A stretch of DNA of 64,000 nt from an uncultured Dyadobacter sp. (GTDB lineage Bacteria; Bacteroidota; Bacteroidia; Cytophagales; Spirosomataceae). Shown piece after piece: positions 44,444 to 53,282 of the stretch (the first letter of the stretch is position 1; the number at the start of each line of letters is the position of its first letter). Made by a program: the position numbers and the translations under genes. The notes under the pieces were generated by a model. That model was not told where the DNA came from. It saw nothing but the letters and a program-made list of their open reading frames with translations, and ran no database searches. The stretch is taken from assembly GCF_946482605.1 (NCBI RefSeq), contig NZ_CAMLSE010000022.1, positions 61,305 through 125,304 of the forward strand. Direction: 5' to 3'.

Positions 44444-44520
44444 GAGATGCTCATTTATAGCTGTTTCGTGTAAATAAAATATAAATATTGCACAACTTTA
44501 AAAGCACTCTAAGTGTATTT

Positions 44521-44576
44521 AAATAGTATTTTTGTGTATATTTAATTTGTATTTATTACTATTTATAGTACTATTG
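44521..44576 (+). promoter_or_regulatory. Divergent promoter/operator region between the XRE and symE-like genes
   Basis: TTTG (44546-44549), 19 bases, then TACTATTG (44569-44576) fits the Bacteroidota -33/-7 promoter with one mismatch and points at the ATG at 44595. The inverted pair AAATAGTA (44521-44528) / TACTATTT (44557-44564) brackets the -33 box and could be the XRE operator. Confidence 0.55.
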
Positions 44577-44594
44577 TAGTCTAAAATTTGAACT

Positions 44595-44834
44595 ATGACA
44601 CACGAAAAAAAATCTTCCAAACCCACCGAGCGGCAACTAACCGTCTACCGAAAGTTCCTCCCACGTGTTTACCAATACGCCATCATGCCCGAAATCCGCC
44701 TCTGCGGCAAGTGGCTGAAAGAAGCCGGTTTCGAATGCGGCGACGAAGTGACGGTGCGGTGTTTGGGGAATAAATTGGAGATTACGTTGAACCCGGAAGA
44801 GGAGGCAGAACCTGGGCCGGGGCGAAAACGGTGA
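44595..44834 (+). CDS. SymE-like toxin
   Basis: 79 residues. The SymE/AbrB-fold signature is IRLCGKWLKEAGFECGDEVTVRCLGNKLEITL (about 32-65), preceded by a basic N-terminal arm (TERQLTVYRKFLPRVY). In Escherichia coli, SymE is an SOS-induced toxin that compacts nucleic acid and is held down by an antisense RNA. Whether an antisense RNA exists here cannot be read. It converges on the parE-like gene 30 bases on. Confidence 0.85.
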   Translation: MTHEKKSSKPTERQLTVYRKFLPRVYQYAIMPEIRLCGKWLKEAGFECGDEVTVRCLGNKLEITLNPEEEAEPGPGRKR

Positions 44835-44863
44835 CGCGGAAATCGTGGCTGGGCAATGGAAGT

Positions 44864-45157
44864 TCAAAGATGCAGCTCCACATCCATGCTTACATGAAGA
44901 ATGCGGATAATTTCGATTACGTGACCGGAGGACTTTCGGAAATACACATTATGCTTGACACAAAAGGTTTTATAATAGCCTTTTCGAATCGCGTCGATTT
45001 GTTTGGCTTTCGCTCTTCCGTCCGCAATGGCTTGGAAGCAGCTGAACAATCCATCAAGATACTTTTCCGCCTGCTCTGCCGACCAGGTGCTTTCGGTGTA
45101 ATCCCAAATATCCTCCAAGTCGGACTCGGCTCGACGAGCCAGGCGGTATGATCCCAT
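44864..45157 (-). CDS. ParE/RelE-family toxin
   Basis: 97 residues. ParE pattern: YRLARRAESDLEDIWDYTESTWSAEQAEKYLDGLFSCFQAIADG, then IRKGYYKTFCVKHNVYFRKSSGHVIEIIRILHVSMD. The toxins of this branch inhibit DNA gyrase. The start codon follows the antitoxin stop without a gap, which implies coupled translation. Confidence 0.93.
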   Translation of the reverse strand: MGSYRLARRAESDLEDIWDYTESTWSAEQAEKYLDGLFSCFQAIADGRAKAKQIDAIRKGYYKTFCVKHNVYFRKSSGHVIEIIRILHVSMDVELHL

Positions 45158-45403
45158 TTACGATTTTCTTTTACCTCTCATCTTGGCTTTAAATTCCTCC
45201 GGGTCGAAGTCTTCCACCCAGCCGCTTTGCTCGCCTTCCGCTAATGCTTGTCTCAATAGCTTCAATTTTTCTTCTTCTCTTTCAAGCAAGCGCAAGCCAG
45301 CCCTTACGACCTCGCTCGTGGAGGCGTAGCGGCCGGTTTCAATTTGATTTTGAATAAATGTATCAAAATGAGGGCCGATGGAAATGGATGTGTTCTTGGT
45401 CAT
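45158..45403 (-). CDS. ParD-family antitoxin
   Basis: 81 residues from ATG 45403 (another ATG two codons earlier). The ribbon-helix-helix is MTKNTSISIGPHFDTFIQNQIETGRYASTSEVVRAGLRLLEREEEK, and the C-terminal tail (QSGWVEDFDPEEFKAKM) is the toxin-binding strand and helix. It is the first gene of the pair, as usual, and should autorepress the promoter. Confidence 0.93.
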   Translation of the reverse strand: MTKNTSISIGPHFDTFIQNQIETGRYASTSEVVRAGLRLLEREEEKLKLLRQALAEGEQSGWVEDFDPEEFKAKMRGKRKS

Positions 45404-45494
45404 GATCAATTTTGCTGAGTAGCTGATTTATTAAAAGTACCAAAAATTGGTAACATTGCTTATAAAAAAATCCCTCCGTTGATCGAAGGGAGGA

Positions 45495-45588
45495 AACATT
45501 GCTTGGTATGGATTGTCTTCGACTTCGCTCAGACTGACATTCTACATTTGTCATGCTGAGCGAAGTCGAAGCACATGCGCAATGTCAC
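45495..45588. repeat. Complete family-1 element with perfect inner arms
   Basis: Outer ACATTGC / GCAATGT ends enclose CTTCGACTTCGCTCAG (45518-45533) and its inverted partner CTGAGCGAAGTCGAAG (45556-45571), followed or preceded by CTGACA and TGTCAT. GGTATGGATTG matches the core of the 36-kb copies. It lies between parD and the MBL-fold gene and may overlap the latter's 3' end. Confidence 0.8.
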
Positions 45589-46340
45589 TTCACCGTATAC
45601 CAATCCCGCACCCGCACATCAATCTTACCATCCTTCTCATTCACCAACTTCTTAAACGCCTCGGTATCACTAAACCCACCCTGCCCGCGATAGTGGTAGG
45701 GATAAACAACCTTCGGCTTAAACGCCAGCACGGTAGTAGCAGCCTCATTAATATCCATCGTATAAGGCAAATTCATGCACACAAATGCCACATCAATGTT
45801 TTTCAATGCTTTGATTTCCGGAATGCCGGAAGTATCCCCGCTGAGAAACACCGATTTACCGCCGATTTTGAGCACGTAGCCGTTGCCGCGACCTTTGGTG
45901 TGGCGCGAGTCGGCTGTTTCGGGCAGGTTATACATTGGGATGGCGGTGATGGAAATGCCGAGTTTTTCGGTAGTAGCACCGTTGGCGAGGATGGTCGTTT
46001 TGGCTTTCAGGGCGTCGGACATTTTGTCGGCGACGGCTTGCGGCGCGACTATCACGGTGTTGGTCAGGTCGAGGGCGTCGAGGGAAGCCGGGTCGAAATG
46101 GTCGCCGTGGATGTCTGTGATCACGATCAGGTCGGGTTTGGCGATGCCGACGAAGGTTTTGGGGGCCTGGTAGGGGTCGGCGTAGATGGTTTTGCCGTTC
46201 CACGTGAGCGCGAGCGTGGCGTGGTTGAGTGGCTGGATTTTGAGCGGACCTTTGGAGGTCTTGATTTCATCGGGTGCAGGAAGCTGGGCCCAGCAAAGGG
46301 AGGCCGCGAAAAGGAGTAAAAAGGTGAACGTAGTTTTCAT
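45585..46340 (-). CDS. Secreted UlaG-like MBL-fold hydrolase
   Basis: 251 residues from ATG 46340, where MKTTFTFLLLFAASLCWAQ is a signal peptide. The metal site ITDIHGDHFDP (HGDH) and a later LSGDTSGIPE and YPYHYRGQGG (last His) mark the beta-lactamase-fold UlaG/RNase-Z-like group. The N-terminal strand ATLALTWNGKTIYADPY is the family signature. The substrate is unknown; it is not a lactamase in the B1 sense. Confidence 0.88.
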   Translation of the reverse strand: MKTTFTFLLLFAASLCWAQLPAPDEIKTSKGPLKIQPLNHATLALTWNGKTIYADPYQAPKTFVGIAKPDLIVITDIHGDHFDPASLDALDLTNTVIVAPQAVADKMSDALKAKTTILANGATTEKLGISITAIPMYNLPETADSRHTKGRGNGYVLKIGGKSVFLSGDTSGIPEIKALKNIDVAFVCMNLPYTMDINEAATTVLAFKPKVVYPYHYRGQGGFSDTEAFKKLVNEKDGKIDVRVRDWYTVK

Positions 46341-46476
46341 GATCTGTATAGTTAGATTGACCAAATTTAGGGTTTACATGCCCGCAAGCAAGCTTTTGCA
46401 GATTTTTTCATTCCTTTTTAATAGCGAAGTGCCGGACTTGTTTAGCTTGCAGCCGCATTGTGTAAAACGCATTCAA

Positions 46477-47277
46477 ATGACTCTTCATCGCAAAATGGCC
46501 ACCCGAATGGCCCGGTTTATATGCTCCTTGATCTCGATCCTCGTTGCCGGCAACGGGGCATACCACGCATCGGCCCAAAAGTTCGTAGTGGCGCCATTCA
46601 ATTTCAACATACAAAATGGCTCGTACACACCCGCGAGTACGGACGCGAAGGCACTCGCGGAGGTGAAAACGGAAATTCCCTCGCAGACATTCATGCCTGA
46701 CTCTGACGCCGTTATGTGGTTTATCTTCCCTGAGCCGGGAGGGATTTTGCTTTTTAAGAACAGGGAAATGAAGGACTTGAAGAATGCAGCGGGCAAATTA
46801 TCGAGCCCGTCTATGGCGATTGTAGATACCATTTTTTACAATCAGGTCTACCTGGACAAGACTGGCAATGACGGAAAGTATACGTTTGACATGTGTTATT
46901 CCCTGCGCGTCGATGGTAAGCGCTATTATACGGACTTTCGGCCGCACGATTTTGCTGCCTACCGGCAATCGTTAGCACATCATAAGCAGCTGTTTCTGCT
47001 AGCCTCGCAAGATATGGGCTACGAAGTTTACGCCGACAAAGGTTATCCGGAGCATTTCCACATTGCGGTTTTCGATATGCAAAATGGCGGTATCCAAACA
47101 CGCTTCATCAGCGAAGAACTGCCATTTCACTACGGAAACGAGTTTTTAGATGAAAGCGACAATGTTATCAAATCTCAATACAATGAAAAGGATCACACAT
47201 TTCGCATTGAAATCGAAGGCTTAAATGAAACTTACAAAGGCGTTTGGGACGGGAAAGAATTGAAGCATTTAAAGTAG
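46477..47277 (+). CDS. Secreted protein of unknown function
   Basis: 266 residues from ATG 46477; the longer frame upstream overlaps the divergent MBL gene and is not believed. A signal peptide is visible (RFICSLISILVAGNGAYHASAQ). The mature part includes FVVAPFNFNIQNGSYTP, AVMWFIFPEPGGILLFK and a basic end. No family is recognised. It is followed after one base by the SRPBCC gene, so the two are cotranscribed. Confidence 0.6.
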   Translation: MTLHRKMATRMARFICSLISILVAGNGAYHASAQKFVVAPFNFNIQNGSYTPASTDAKALAEVKTEIPSQTFMPDSDAVMWFIFPEPGGILLFKNREMKDLKNAAGKLSSPSMAIVDTIFYNQVYLDKTGNDGKYTFDMCYSLRVDGKRYYTDFRPHDFAAYRQSLAHHKQLFLLASQDMGYEVYADKGYPEHFHIAVFDMQNGGIQTRFISEELPFHYGNEFLDESDNVIKSQYNEKDHTFRIEIEGLNETYKGVWDGKELKHLK

Positions 47278-47278
47278 T

Positions 47279-47731
47279 ATGGCGACGATCCATTTGACGA
47301 CACTAATTCACGCACCCATAGACGCCTGTTTCGACGCAGCGCGAAGTGTGGACGCACATTTGTCGTCGACGGCTGGCACCAATGAAAGGGTGTTGGCGGG
47401 CAGAATGTCCGGCTTGTTCGAGGCAGGCGACGTCGTTACCTGGGAAGCAACGCATCTGGGGATCAGGCAACGGCTCACCGTCGAAATCGTGCGGGTGACT
47501 AAGCCGACGTTTTTTGAAGACCGGATGCTGAAAGGGGCTTTCAAAAGCATGTGTCACGAGCATCATTTTGAGGAAGAAAATGGCGTTACGGTGATGATAG
47601 ATATATTTCGCTACGAAGCGCCGTTCGGTATTTTAGGTATTCTTTTTGATAAGTTGTATTTGGAAAACTATATGAGAAAGTTTTTGCAAAGGAGGAATTT
47701 ACATTTAAAGCAGATGCTTGAAGGAGCATAA
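47279..47731 (+). CDS. SRPBCC family ligand-binding protein
   Basis: 150 residues. The helix-grip fold is seen in IHLTTLIHAPIDACFDAARSVDAHLSS, VTWEATHLGIRQRLTVEIVRVTKPTFFEDRM and FKSMCHEHHFEEENGVTVMIDIFRYEAPFGILG. The C-terminal helix is amphipathic. Cyclase/dehydrase-like members bind lipids or hydrophobic ligands. The gene starts one base after the preceding stop codon. Confidence 0.85.
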   Translation: MATIHLTTLIHAPIDACFDAARSVDAHLSSTAGTNERVLAGRMSGLFEAGDVVTWEATHLGIRQRLTVEIVRVTKPTFFEDRMLKGAFKSMCHEHHFEEENGVTVMIDIFRYEAPFGILGILFDKLYLENYMRKFLQRRNLHLKQMLEGA

Positions 47732-47767
47732 CGGTTTCTCAAATTAACAATCAGGATTTGAAGACAT

Positions 47768-48181
47768 TCAAAGTATCTTCACCGAAGCCAGTATTTTCAA
47801 AACCTCATCTTCATTTTTACTCACCCCGTAAATGCTAAGCTTACGAAAATCATCGACTTTAATATAAATGCCGATCAATCCTTGCCCGAGTATTTTGGGT
47901 TTGACAGTGAGCGTCTTATAGCCGCTTTGGACGGACTCGGTGCGGTAATGCGTGGCGTCGGTTTCATTTTTAAATGAATAGGAGTACATGCCCATGTCGT
48001 AGCGCAGTGTATCTTTTCCGTTCGTAATGCCGCCAACTTTGGAATCATAGCCCTGCGACTCGAATTTCTTCCAGCTAGATGGTGCTACAAATGAAAAATC
48101 ATCGAATGACATAGGCGTCGGTTGGTCCTTTTTGCAACCCAGGACCATAAGAAGCGCGAGAATGGATAGAAAGGTCTTCAT
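47768..48181 (-). CDS. Small lipoprotein of unknown function
   Basis: 137 residues from ATG 48181. The lipobox LLMVLGC (C at 16) is followed by KKDQPTP. The mature part shows FSFVAPSSWKKFESQGYDSKVGG and a C-terminal SKNEDEVLKILASVKIL strand-helix. No family recognised; a PsbP-like or stress lipoprotein role is only a guess. Confidence 0.75.
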   Translation of the reverse strand: MKTFLSILALLMVLGCKKDQPTPMSFDDFSFVAPSSWKKFESQGYDSKVGGITNGKDTLRYDMGMYSYSFKNETDATHYRTESVQSGYKTLTVKPKILGQGLIGIYIKVDDFRKLSIYGVSKNEDEVLKILASVKIL

Positions 48182-48313
48182 AGCTTTAAGCGGGAGAATG
48201 TGAGCTAGTTCGAAGACCGGAATACATGAAACTTGGTTGGGAGCCAAGCCGCTTTTTTATATTAAAATGCATTCAAGGAGCTTTCTTGCGAGCACCCTGA
48301 AAGCAGATCAATG

Positions 48314-49681
48314 TTATGCGATAGGCGCTTCGCCTTCGAGCACGGGCGGTTGCGCGGGCACACCTGCGAGGCGCTGTAACACGTGCGCCACCACGGGCCG
48401 ACAACTGAAAAGGTAGGCGTGGTGGCTCATCAGGAAGTACTTATCCCAGAAGGTTTTGAGTAGGTTGATTCCACTGTAGTCGCCAGTCCTTGCCTTTGCC
48501 ATGGCAGCGTCGTCGTTGTCGAGGAAGCCGTAAAAGAGCGGGTCCGCTTGTGGACCGGCGTCCTGTTTGATGATATCCAGCACGTTGTAGAAATTAAAGC
48601 CTTCTTCAAGTTGCAGATTGGGATCTTTTTTGAAAATTTCGTCGCCGTAGCTGCCCAGGTTGCGAAAGTCGGTGGTGAGGCCTTCGGCGTCGGGCCGGGG
48701 ATCGAAATTGGCCGTGTTTGCATTGAGGTTGAACTGCTTGGAGCTCACATACAGAAGGTAATCGCTCGGATCGTAGTAAATGTGTACGTGCTTGGCGAGC
48801 TGCTTTAAGGGTGTATAGTTGTAATGAAAATGGGGCCCTTTGAATTTCCTGCGCATATTTTTGAGCTGCACGCCTCCTTTTTGCACGGCCAGGTGCGTCA
48901 CGTCAGGCGCCATGAGGAATATGTTCTCGAAAATGCCGGTCGGAAAGCTGTGGCCCTCGCCGGGATTGATCATGCCGTTCAGGAGCTGGTGGCCAAATGA
49001 ATGCACGACGAGGTTGAGCGTCTTGCCCGCCTCTTTCAGTTTTTTTGAAAGCACTTCAAAATATTCAAACAACCCATTCCGGGTAAATTGCTCGCCATAG
49101 CCGATCGAGCGGTCGTCTGCTTTTTTGCGCCAGCCGTACGACGGCCAACCGAAGTAAAGCACATTGGCCACGCTGTTTTCGGGGTGGGCGAGGTAGCTCT
49201 GCACGAATTGCGGCACAAGGTCCAGTTTGAGGCCGGGTTCCCAGTCAAATCCGTGAATGTATACAAAAACGTGTTTGCGCGATTCCGGCAGCCGGGTTAC
49301 GGCCTGCGTGACGCCGGTAGCCCATACCTCGGGAAATAGCTCCATTACTTTGAAATCGCGGTTCGGGGCGGGAGGGAGGTTCGCAAACGAGAGCCTGGTA
49401 GGTGCATCGGCCATATCAATGACCGGAATGCCGGCATTACTAGCCCGGTAACAGATAAAAAAATGCGATTTATCGTGGTCCGATAAGCCGGAATACGCAT
49501 CGAGTTCGACTTTGTTGCCGATTACCTTCGTGCCGTCGCTGGTAATGTACCATAGCGTGCGGCCGTCCTGTTCGCCACGGATCACCTGTACTTTGTCGCC
49601 CCGCCTAAAAAAGGGCCGCGCGCCGTTTGCGCCCGGGCGCTGTGACTGCTGGTCGAGGTTGTCATTGATAATGCCTTCCAT
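48314..49681 (-). CDS. Alpha/beta hydrolase with DUF900-type core
   Basis: 455 residues from ATG 49681. The hydrolase core (about 110-330) has HVFVYIHGFDWEP (oxyanion strand), VLYFGWPS and LVVHSFGHQLL (nucleophile Ser in HSFG); FLMAPDV is a later strand. The N-terminal part (about 15-60) resembles a small SH3-like module (RGDKVQVIRGEQDGRTLWYITSDGTKV). The final SHHAYLFSCRPVVAHVL may supply the catalytic His. No signal peptide. The substrate is unknown. Confidence 0.78.
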   Translation of the reverse strand: MEGIINDNLDQQSQRPGANGARPFFRRGDKVQVIRGEQDGRTLWYITSDGTKVIGNKVELDAYSGLSDHDKSHFFICYRASNAGIPVIDMADAPTRLSFANLPPAPNRDFKVMELFPEVWATGVTQAVTRLPESRKHVFVYIHGFDWEPGLKLDLVPQFVQSYLAHPENSVANVLYFGWPSYGWRKKADDRSIGYGEQFTRNGLFEYFEVLSKKLKEAGKTLNLVVHSFGHQLLNGMINPGEGHSFPTGIFENIFLMAPDVTHLAVQKGGVQLKNMRRKFKGPHFHYNYTPLKQLAKHVHIYYDPSDYLLYVSSKQFNLNANTANFDPRPDAEGLTTDFRNLGSYGDEIFKKDPNLQLEEGFNFYNVLDIIKQDAGPQADPLFYGFLDNDDAAMAKARTGDYSGINLLKTFWDKYFLMSHHAYLFSCRPVVAHVLQRLAGVPAQPPVLEGEAPIA

Positions 49682-49857
49682 AAGAGGTGGTTGTCTAAGA
49701 GTCAAGGTAGTTCTACAAGTTAACCAGTATCCCCGATCTACTCAATCGTTTGTTATTTAGCGGTAGGCCCATCGCAAAAAGTGTGATTAGTGGCCTGAGG
49801 CGACATCTGTGGCACAATTTTAGATCATATTACTGCATAACCATCCAAACACCAAAG

Positions 49858-50313
49858 ATGAAAGCTGTTATTTCGATGTTATTTGCCGCCTCCGTTATGG
49901 TAGCTTGTAACACGCAGTCAGACAAGCAGGAAGCACTCTTGAAATCACAACAGAAAACCATCGATTCCATGCGTGTTGCCATGGAAAAGCAGGCTATAAT
50001 AGATTCGATGAATGCACTGCAAGCTCAGCGCCAGGAAGCTGAAAAGTGGGAAGAAATCGACAAAAATGAGGCAACAAACCACACTCAGGCCGTTGCAAGC
50101 ACACCAGCACAAGCGGCTCCCGCTAAAAAGAAATGGAGCCATACCGCCAAAGGAGCGGTTGTAGGTGCGGGTACGGGCGCGATCACCGGCGCTATCATCA
50201 ATAAGAAGCGGGGCGAAGGCGCGCTGATCGGTAGCCTCATCGGCGCCGGCGTAGGTGCGGGTACCGGCGCGATTGTTGACCATAGCGTCAAAAAGAAACG
50301 TCAGCAACAATAA
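49858..50313 (+). CDS. Glycine-zipper lipoprotein
   Basis: 151 residues from ATG 49858, which gives the signal MKAVISMLFAASVMVAC with lipidation at C17. A coiled-coil (about 20-70, LLKSQQKTIDSMRVAMEKQ) and a basic linker precede a YMGG-like glycine zipper (GAVVGAGTGAITGAIINKKRGEGALIGSLIGAGVGAGTGAIV). Such zippers insert in or associate with the outer membrane. The upstream frame is not coding. Confidence 0.9.
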   Translation: MKAVISMLFAASVMVACNTQSDKQEALLKSQQKTIDSMRVAMEKQAIIDSMNALQAQRQEAEKWEEIDKNEATNHTQAVASTPAQAAPAKKKWSHTAKGAVVGAGTGAITGAIINKKRGEGALIGSLIGAGVGAGTGAIVDHSVKKKRQQQ

Positions 50314-50337
50314 TCACATATTCGCTATATAAGTTGG

Positions 50338-50368
50338 ATTGCCGGTCGTTGTGACCGGCAATTTTTTT
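50338..50368 (+). terminator. Rho-independent terminator after the glycine-zipper gene
   Basis: ATTGCCGGTC (50338-50347) / GACCGGCAAT (50353-50362), a 5-nt loop and a run of T to 50368. Convergent with the BNR-4 gene. Confidence 0.9.
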
Positions 50369-50376
50369 GTGCCCGC

Positions 50377-51831
50377 TCATTTCACCGGTTGAGGTATCAG
50401 CATTTCCGCATTGCCGTTCCTCGGCAATCGATATACGTCGCCATTGGCATTGGAAAAATAAATGAACGATTCCGACGGTTTCCGGCCGTGGCCATCCGCC
50501 CAGATCGCGTAAAAGCCGTCCTGCACGTGCAAGGGCTTGCGCACATACGAGTGGTTCATCGGGCTGTTTCGGGTAAGCTGTCTTTCCAGGGACCATTGCC
50601 TGCCACCGTCATCGCTCCGCCACATCGCCACTTCGCCACCCGGGTTGTAGGCCTGCGGACCATCGAAGCCCGGCCCGACCACCCGCCAGCTGTCCCTGGA
50701 AACATGGTAAACCGAGCCCATATCGTAGTTGTTGTCGGAAGTGGTGACAATATGGTGTTCCCAGCCTTTCTTGCCCGGTCGGTGCAGCGTCCATTCGCGC
50801 GGGCCGTTGGCGGGGCCGGCTTCATAACCGTTGCTCGCGATCACCAGGATGCCCGGTTTGTTTTGTTGGTCGAATGTAATGTCGAGCAGGTAGCAGTTTC
50901 TTTTCTCGGCCGCATAGTCGTGCACGGTAGCGAGGTTTTGAGGACTGGTTAATGGCAATTGCGCCGTTTCGCCCTGAATGTTCTGCCAGGTTTTGCCAAA
51001 ATCCGACGTTTCGAGGTAATGCAGATTCGTGCGGTAGTTAAGGCCTTTGCCTAAGGGATGATAGTCGAATGCAACACCGATCTTGCCATTCCGCTCGGTG
51101 CTGATCTGGTAATGTCCCTCCTCGATGTGCGCCAGCACTTTCCATTCGTTCCAATGCACACCGTCGCGAGTCGTGTTGAATCCGATCACGCGCTGGCCCT
51201 TCTGGTTGTATTTGGTAAATAATGCAATGAAACCTTTGCCTTTGACCGGATATACCTGGAAATAGGAGAAGTTGTCGAACGGCTTTTCAATTCCGTTCAC
51301 CAGTTCGGTTGCGCGGATCGTTTCAAAACCGTTGATATCAAATGGTTTTTTGCTTTTATGAATGTAGGACGGGCGCGAAATGCCATGGGATGTAGAGAAG
51401 ATCCAGACATAGCCCTGATCGTCAAGTGAAATGACGGGGTTATCGTGGGCGTCGGTCGTTTTCTTGTCGAGAATGGTCAGCGGATTGGCGACCTTACCTG
51501 TTTTATGATCGAAGAAAGATACATTATGCAGCAAAGTGGAGTTGGTGCTGTCTGTACCGCCGAAGCAGAAAAATGTTTTATCCACCACTTTGGAATAGAC
51601 CGCAAAGGGCCGGTGATTGGCCGGGTAAACGGCTAACCCGCCGGAGTATTTATAGACATATTCGTCGTTTGAAGGCTGGTTCATATACCAGATACCCCTG
51701 AAACCATCGGCTCTTTTCATGATCAGTGCAGCTTCGGCATGCCGATCGTCGGGATGCTGAGCTTGCGACGAGATGCAACTGAGTAATGCAAGGAAGATAA
51801 GCCAGTATCCGGCGTTTATTTTGACTGCCAT
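50377..51831 (-). CDS. Secreted BNR-4 repeat protein
   Basis: 484 residues. Signal peptide about 1-24 (ending SSQAQ). The propeller is shown by GIWYMNQPSNDEYVYKYSGGLAVYPANHRPFAVYS, DAHDNPVISLDDQGYVWIFSTSHG, HYQISTERNGKIGVAFDYHP and SDDGGRQWSLERQLT (an Asp-box-like turn). BNR-4 proteins are frequent in Bacteroidota polysaccharide regions and resemble the folds of some polysaccharide lyases; a lyase role is possible but no catalytic residue can be named. Length is normal for the family. Confidence 0.82.
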   Translation of the reverse strand: MAVKINAGYWLIFLALLSCISSQAQHPDDRHAEAALIMKRADGFRGIWYMNQPSNDEYVYKYSGGLAVYPANHRPFAVYSKVVDKTFFCFGGTDSTNSTLLHNVSFFDHKTGKVANPLTILDKKTTDAHDNPVISLDDQGYVWIFSTSHGISRPSYIHKSKKPFDINGFETIRATELVNGIEKPFDNFSYFQVYPVKGKGFIALFTKYNQKGQRVIGFNTTRDGVHWNEWKVLAHIEEGHYQISTERNGKIGVAFDYHPLGKGLNYRTNLHYLETSDFGKTWQNIQGETAQLPLTSPQNLATVHDYAAEKRNCYLLDITFDQQNKPGILVIASNGYEAGPANGPREWTLHRPGKKGWEHHIVTTSDNNYDMGSVYHVSRDSWRVVGPGFDGPQAYNPGGEVAMWRSDDGGRQWSLERQLTRNSPMNHSYVRKPLHVQDGFYAIWADGHGRKPSESFIYFSNANGDVYRLPRNGNAEMLIPQPVK

Positions 51832-51961
51832 AAATGAAGTACACTATTGTTTACATAGGATACAAAAGGCCATTTTTATGGACAACCTACTTATGGCAAG
51901 TTTTGTTTGTGCAGCAAAATAGAAAGGCCGAGGGGGGCATCTAGCTAGTGTATTTTTAGAA

Positions 51962-52081
51962 TTTTACCTTGTAAATATAATAGTAAGTGTTAGATTTGCA
52001 AGGTAAAAAACTGGTAAATGTGGCTGTCTTTAAGCCCGCTTTTACCTTGTAAATCTAAAATTGAATGTTATAATTACAAGG
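51962..52081 (+). promoter_or_regulatory. Three-copy operator-like repeat upstream of the DUF4143 ATPase gene
   Basis: A 19-bp motif TTTTACCTTGTAAATNTAA occurs at 51962-51980 (+), 51990-52008 (-) and 52040-52058 (+); the second and third form an inverted repeat with one mismatch and a 31-base spacer. A fourth half-site ATTACAAGG ends at 52081, directly against the ATG at 52082. The spacing suggests a repressor site overlapping the promoter and start. Confidence 0.65.
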
Positions 52082-53266
52082 ATGATTCCAAGATTAGCAC
52101 AAGAAGATATTGCACTTTTACTGGATGAGTTTCCAGCCGTAGGCGTCTTAGGACCGCGGCAGATTGGCAAAACCACTTTGGCAGACCTCATTGCGGAAAC
52201 CCAGCCGGTAGAGCCGGTTTACCTGGATTTGGAGAATCCCCTGGATGTCGCCAAAATGATCGAGCCGGAAGCTTATTTTGAGGCGCACAAAGGAAAGCTG
52301 ATCATTTTGGACGAAGTGCATCGTATACCTGCCCTTTTTCCGGTGCTGCGTGGGGTTATCGACAGTCGCCGTCGCGAAGGGTTCCGGACTGGCCAGTTTC
52401 TGATACTTGGGTCGGCTTCGCTGGATCTGTTGAGACAATCTTCCGAAACCCTCGCCGGGCGGATCGCATATAAGGAGTTGTCAGGCTTTGTGGTCAACGA
52501 AATCGAGGGAAGTGGGCTTTCGTCACAAGATCGGCTGTGGCTGCGGGGCGGATTTCCTGATAGCTACCTGTCTAAAAGCGATACCGCAAGTTTCCGTTGG
52601 CGGCTCAATTTCATCAACACCTATCTGGAACGGGACATTCCTCAATTTGGCCCCCGGCTCCCCACGGTACTGCTGCGAAGGCTGTGGACTATGTTGGCGC
52701 ACCATCAGGGCGGCCCGCTCAATACCGCACAGCTGGGATCCAGCCTCGATATTGCCCTGCCGACCGTAAAGCGCTATGTCGAGCTGTTGGAAGATTTGTT
52801 TTTGATCCGAACGCTGCGGCCCTGGTCAGGGAATGTCGGTAAGCGTCTGGTGAAAACACCGAAGGTTTATATTCGCGATAGCGGGCTCACCCACGCGCTC
52901 CTGAACCTCACGACGCTGGACGATTTGCTGGGGCACCCTGTCGCTGGCCATAGCTGGGAAGGGTTCGTGATCGAAAATCTGCTTTCGGCTTTGCCTTTGG
53001 GCATAACGGCCTGGTACTATCGCACCGCTGCCGGCGCCGAAATCGATCTTGTGCTGGAAAGAGGAGGGCAGGACCGCTATGCTATCGAAATTAAAAGGTC
53101 GCTGGCTCCCTCGCTATCCAAGGGCTTTTACCTTGGTTGCGAGGATATTGGTGCTACCAAACGCTTTTTGGTTTACCCCGGAAAGGAAAGATATCCGATG
53201 ACAGGAAATGCGGAAGCAATACCGCTAGCCGAAATGGTCAGCGAAATAATAAGTTTGGGTGTTTGA
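52082..53266 (+). CDS. AAA family ATPase with DUF4143 domain
   Basis: 394 residues from ATG 52082, seven codons into the open frame; the earlier TTG is less likely. Walker A GPRQIGKTT (24-32), Walker B LIILDEVHRIP and LILGSASLDLL sensor region; residues about 190-394 are DUF4143 with YLERDIPQFG, TAQLGSSLDIALPTVKRYVELLEDLFLIRTL and a nuclease-like end (FVIENLLS...GAEIDLVLE...AIEIKRS). The end matches the Holliday-junction-resolvase/PDDEXK-like E-x-D...E-x-K pattern. Proteins of this family are common and poorly understood; an operator array lies in front. Confidence 0.9.
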   Translation: MIPRLAQEDIALLLDEFPAVGVLGPRQIGKTTLADLIAETQPVEPVYLDLENPLDVAKMIEPEAYFEAHKGKLIILDEVHRIPALFPVLRGVIDSRRREGFRTGQFLILGSASLDLLRQSSETLAGRIAYKELSGFVVNEIEGSGLSSQDRLWLRGGFPDSYLSKSDTASFRWRLNFINTYLERDIPQFGPRLPTVLLRRLWTMLAHHQGGPLNTAQLGSSLDIALPTVKRYVELLEDLFLIRTLRPWSGNVGKRLVKTPKVYIRDSGLTHALLNLTTLDDLLGHPVAGHSWEGFVIENLLSALPLGITAWYYRTAAGAEIDLVLERGGQDRYAIEIKRSLAPSLSKGFYLGCEDIGATKRFLVYPGKERYPMTGNAEAIPLAEMVSEIISLGV

Positions 53267-53282
53267 TTAAAACAATGCGACA

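Noticed and set aside
46186..46476. N-terminal extension of the secreted protein frame at 46477
   Set aside because: It overlaps the divergent MBL-fold gene and has no family likeness; a signal peptide begins after 46477.
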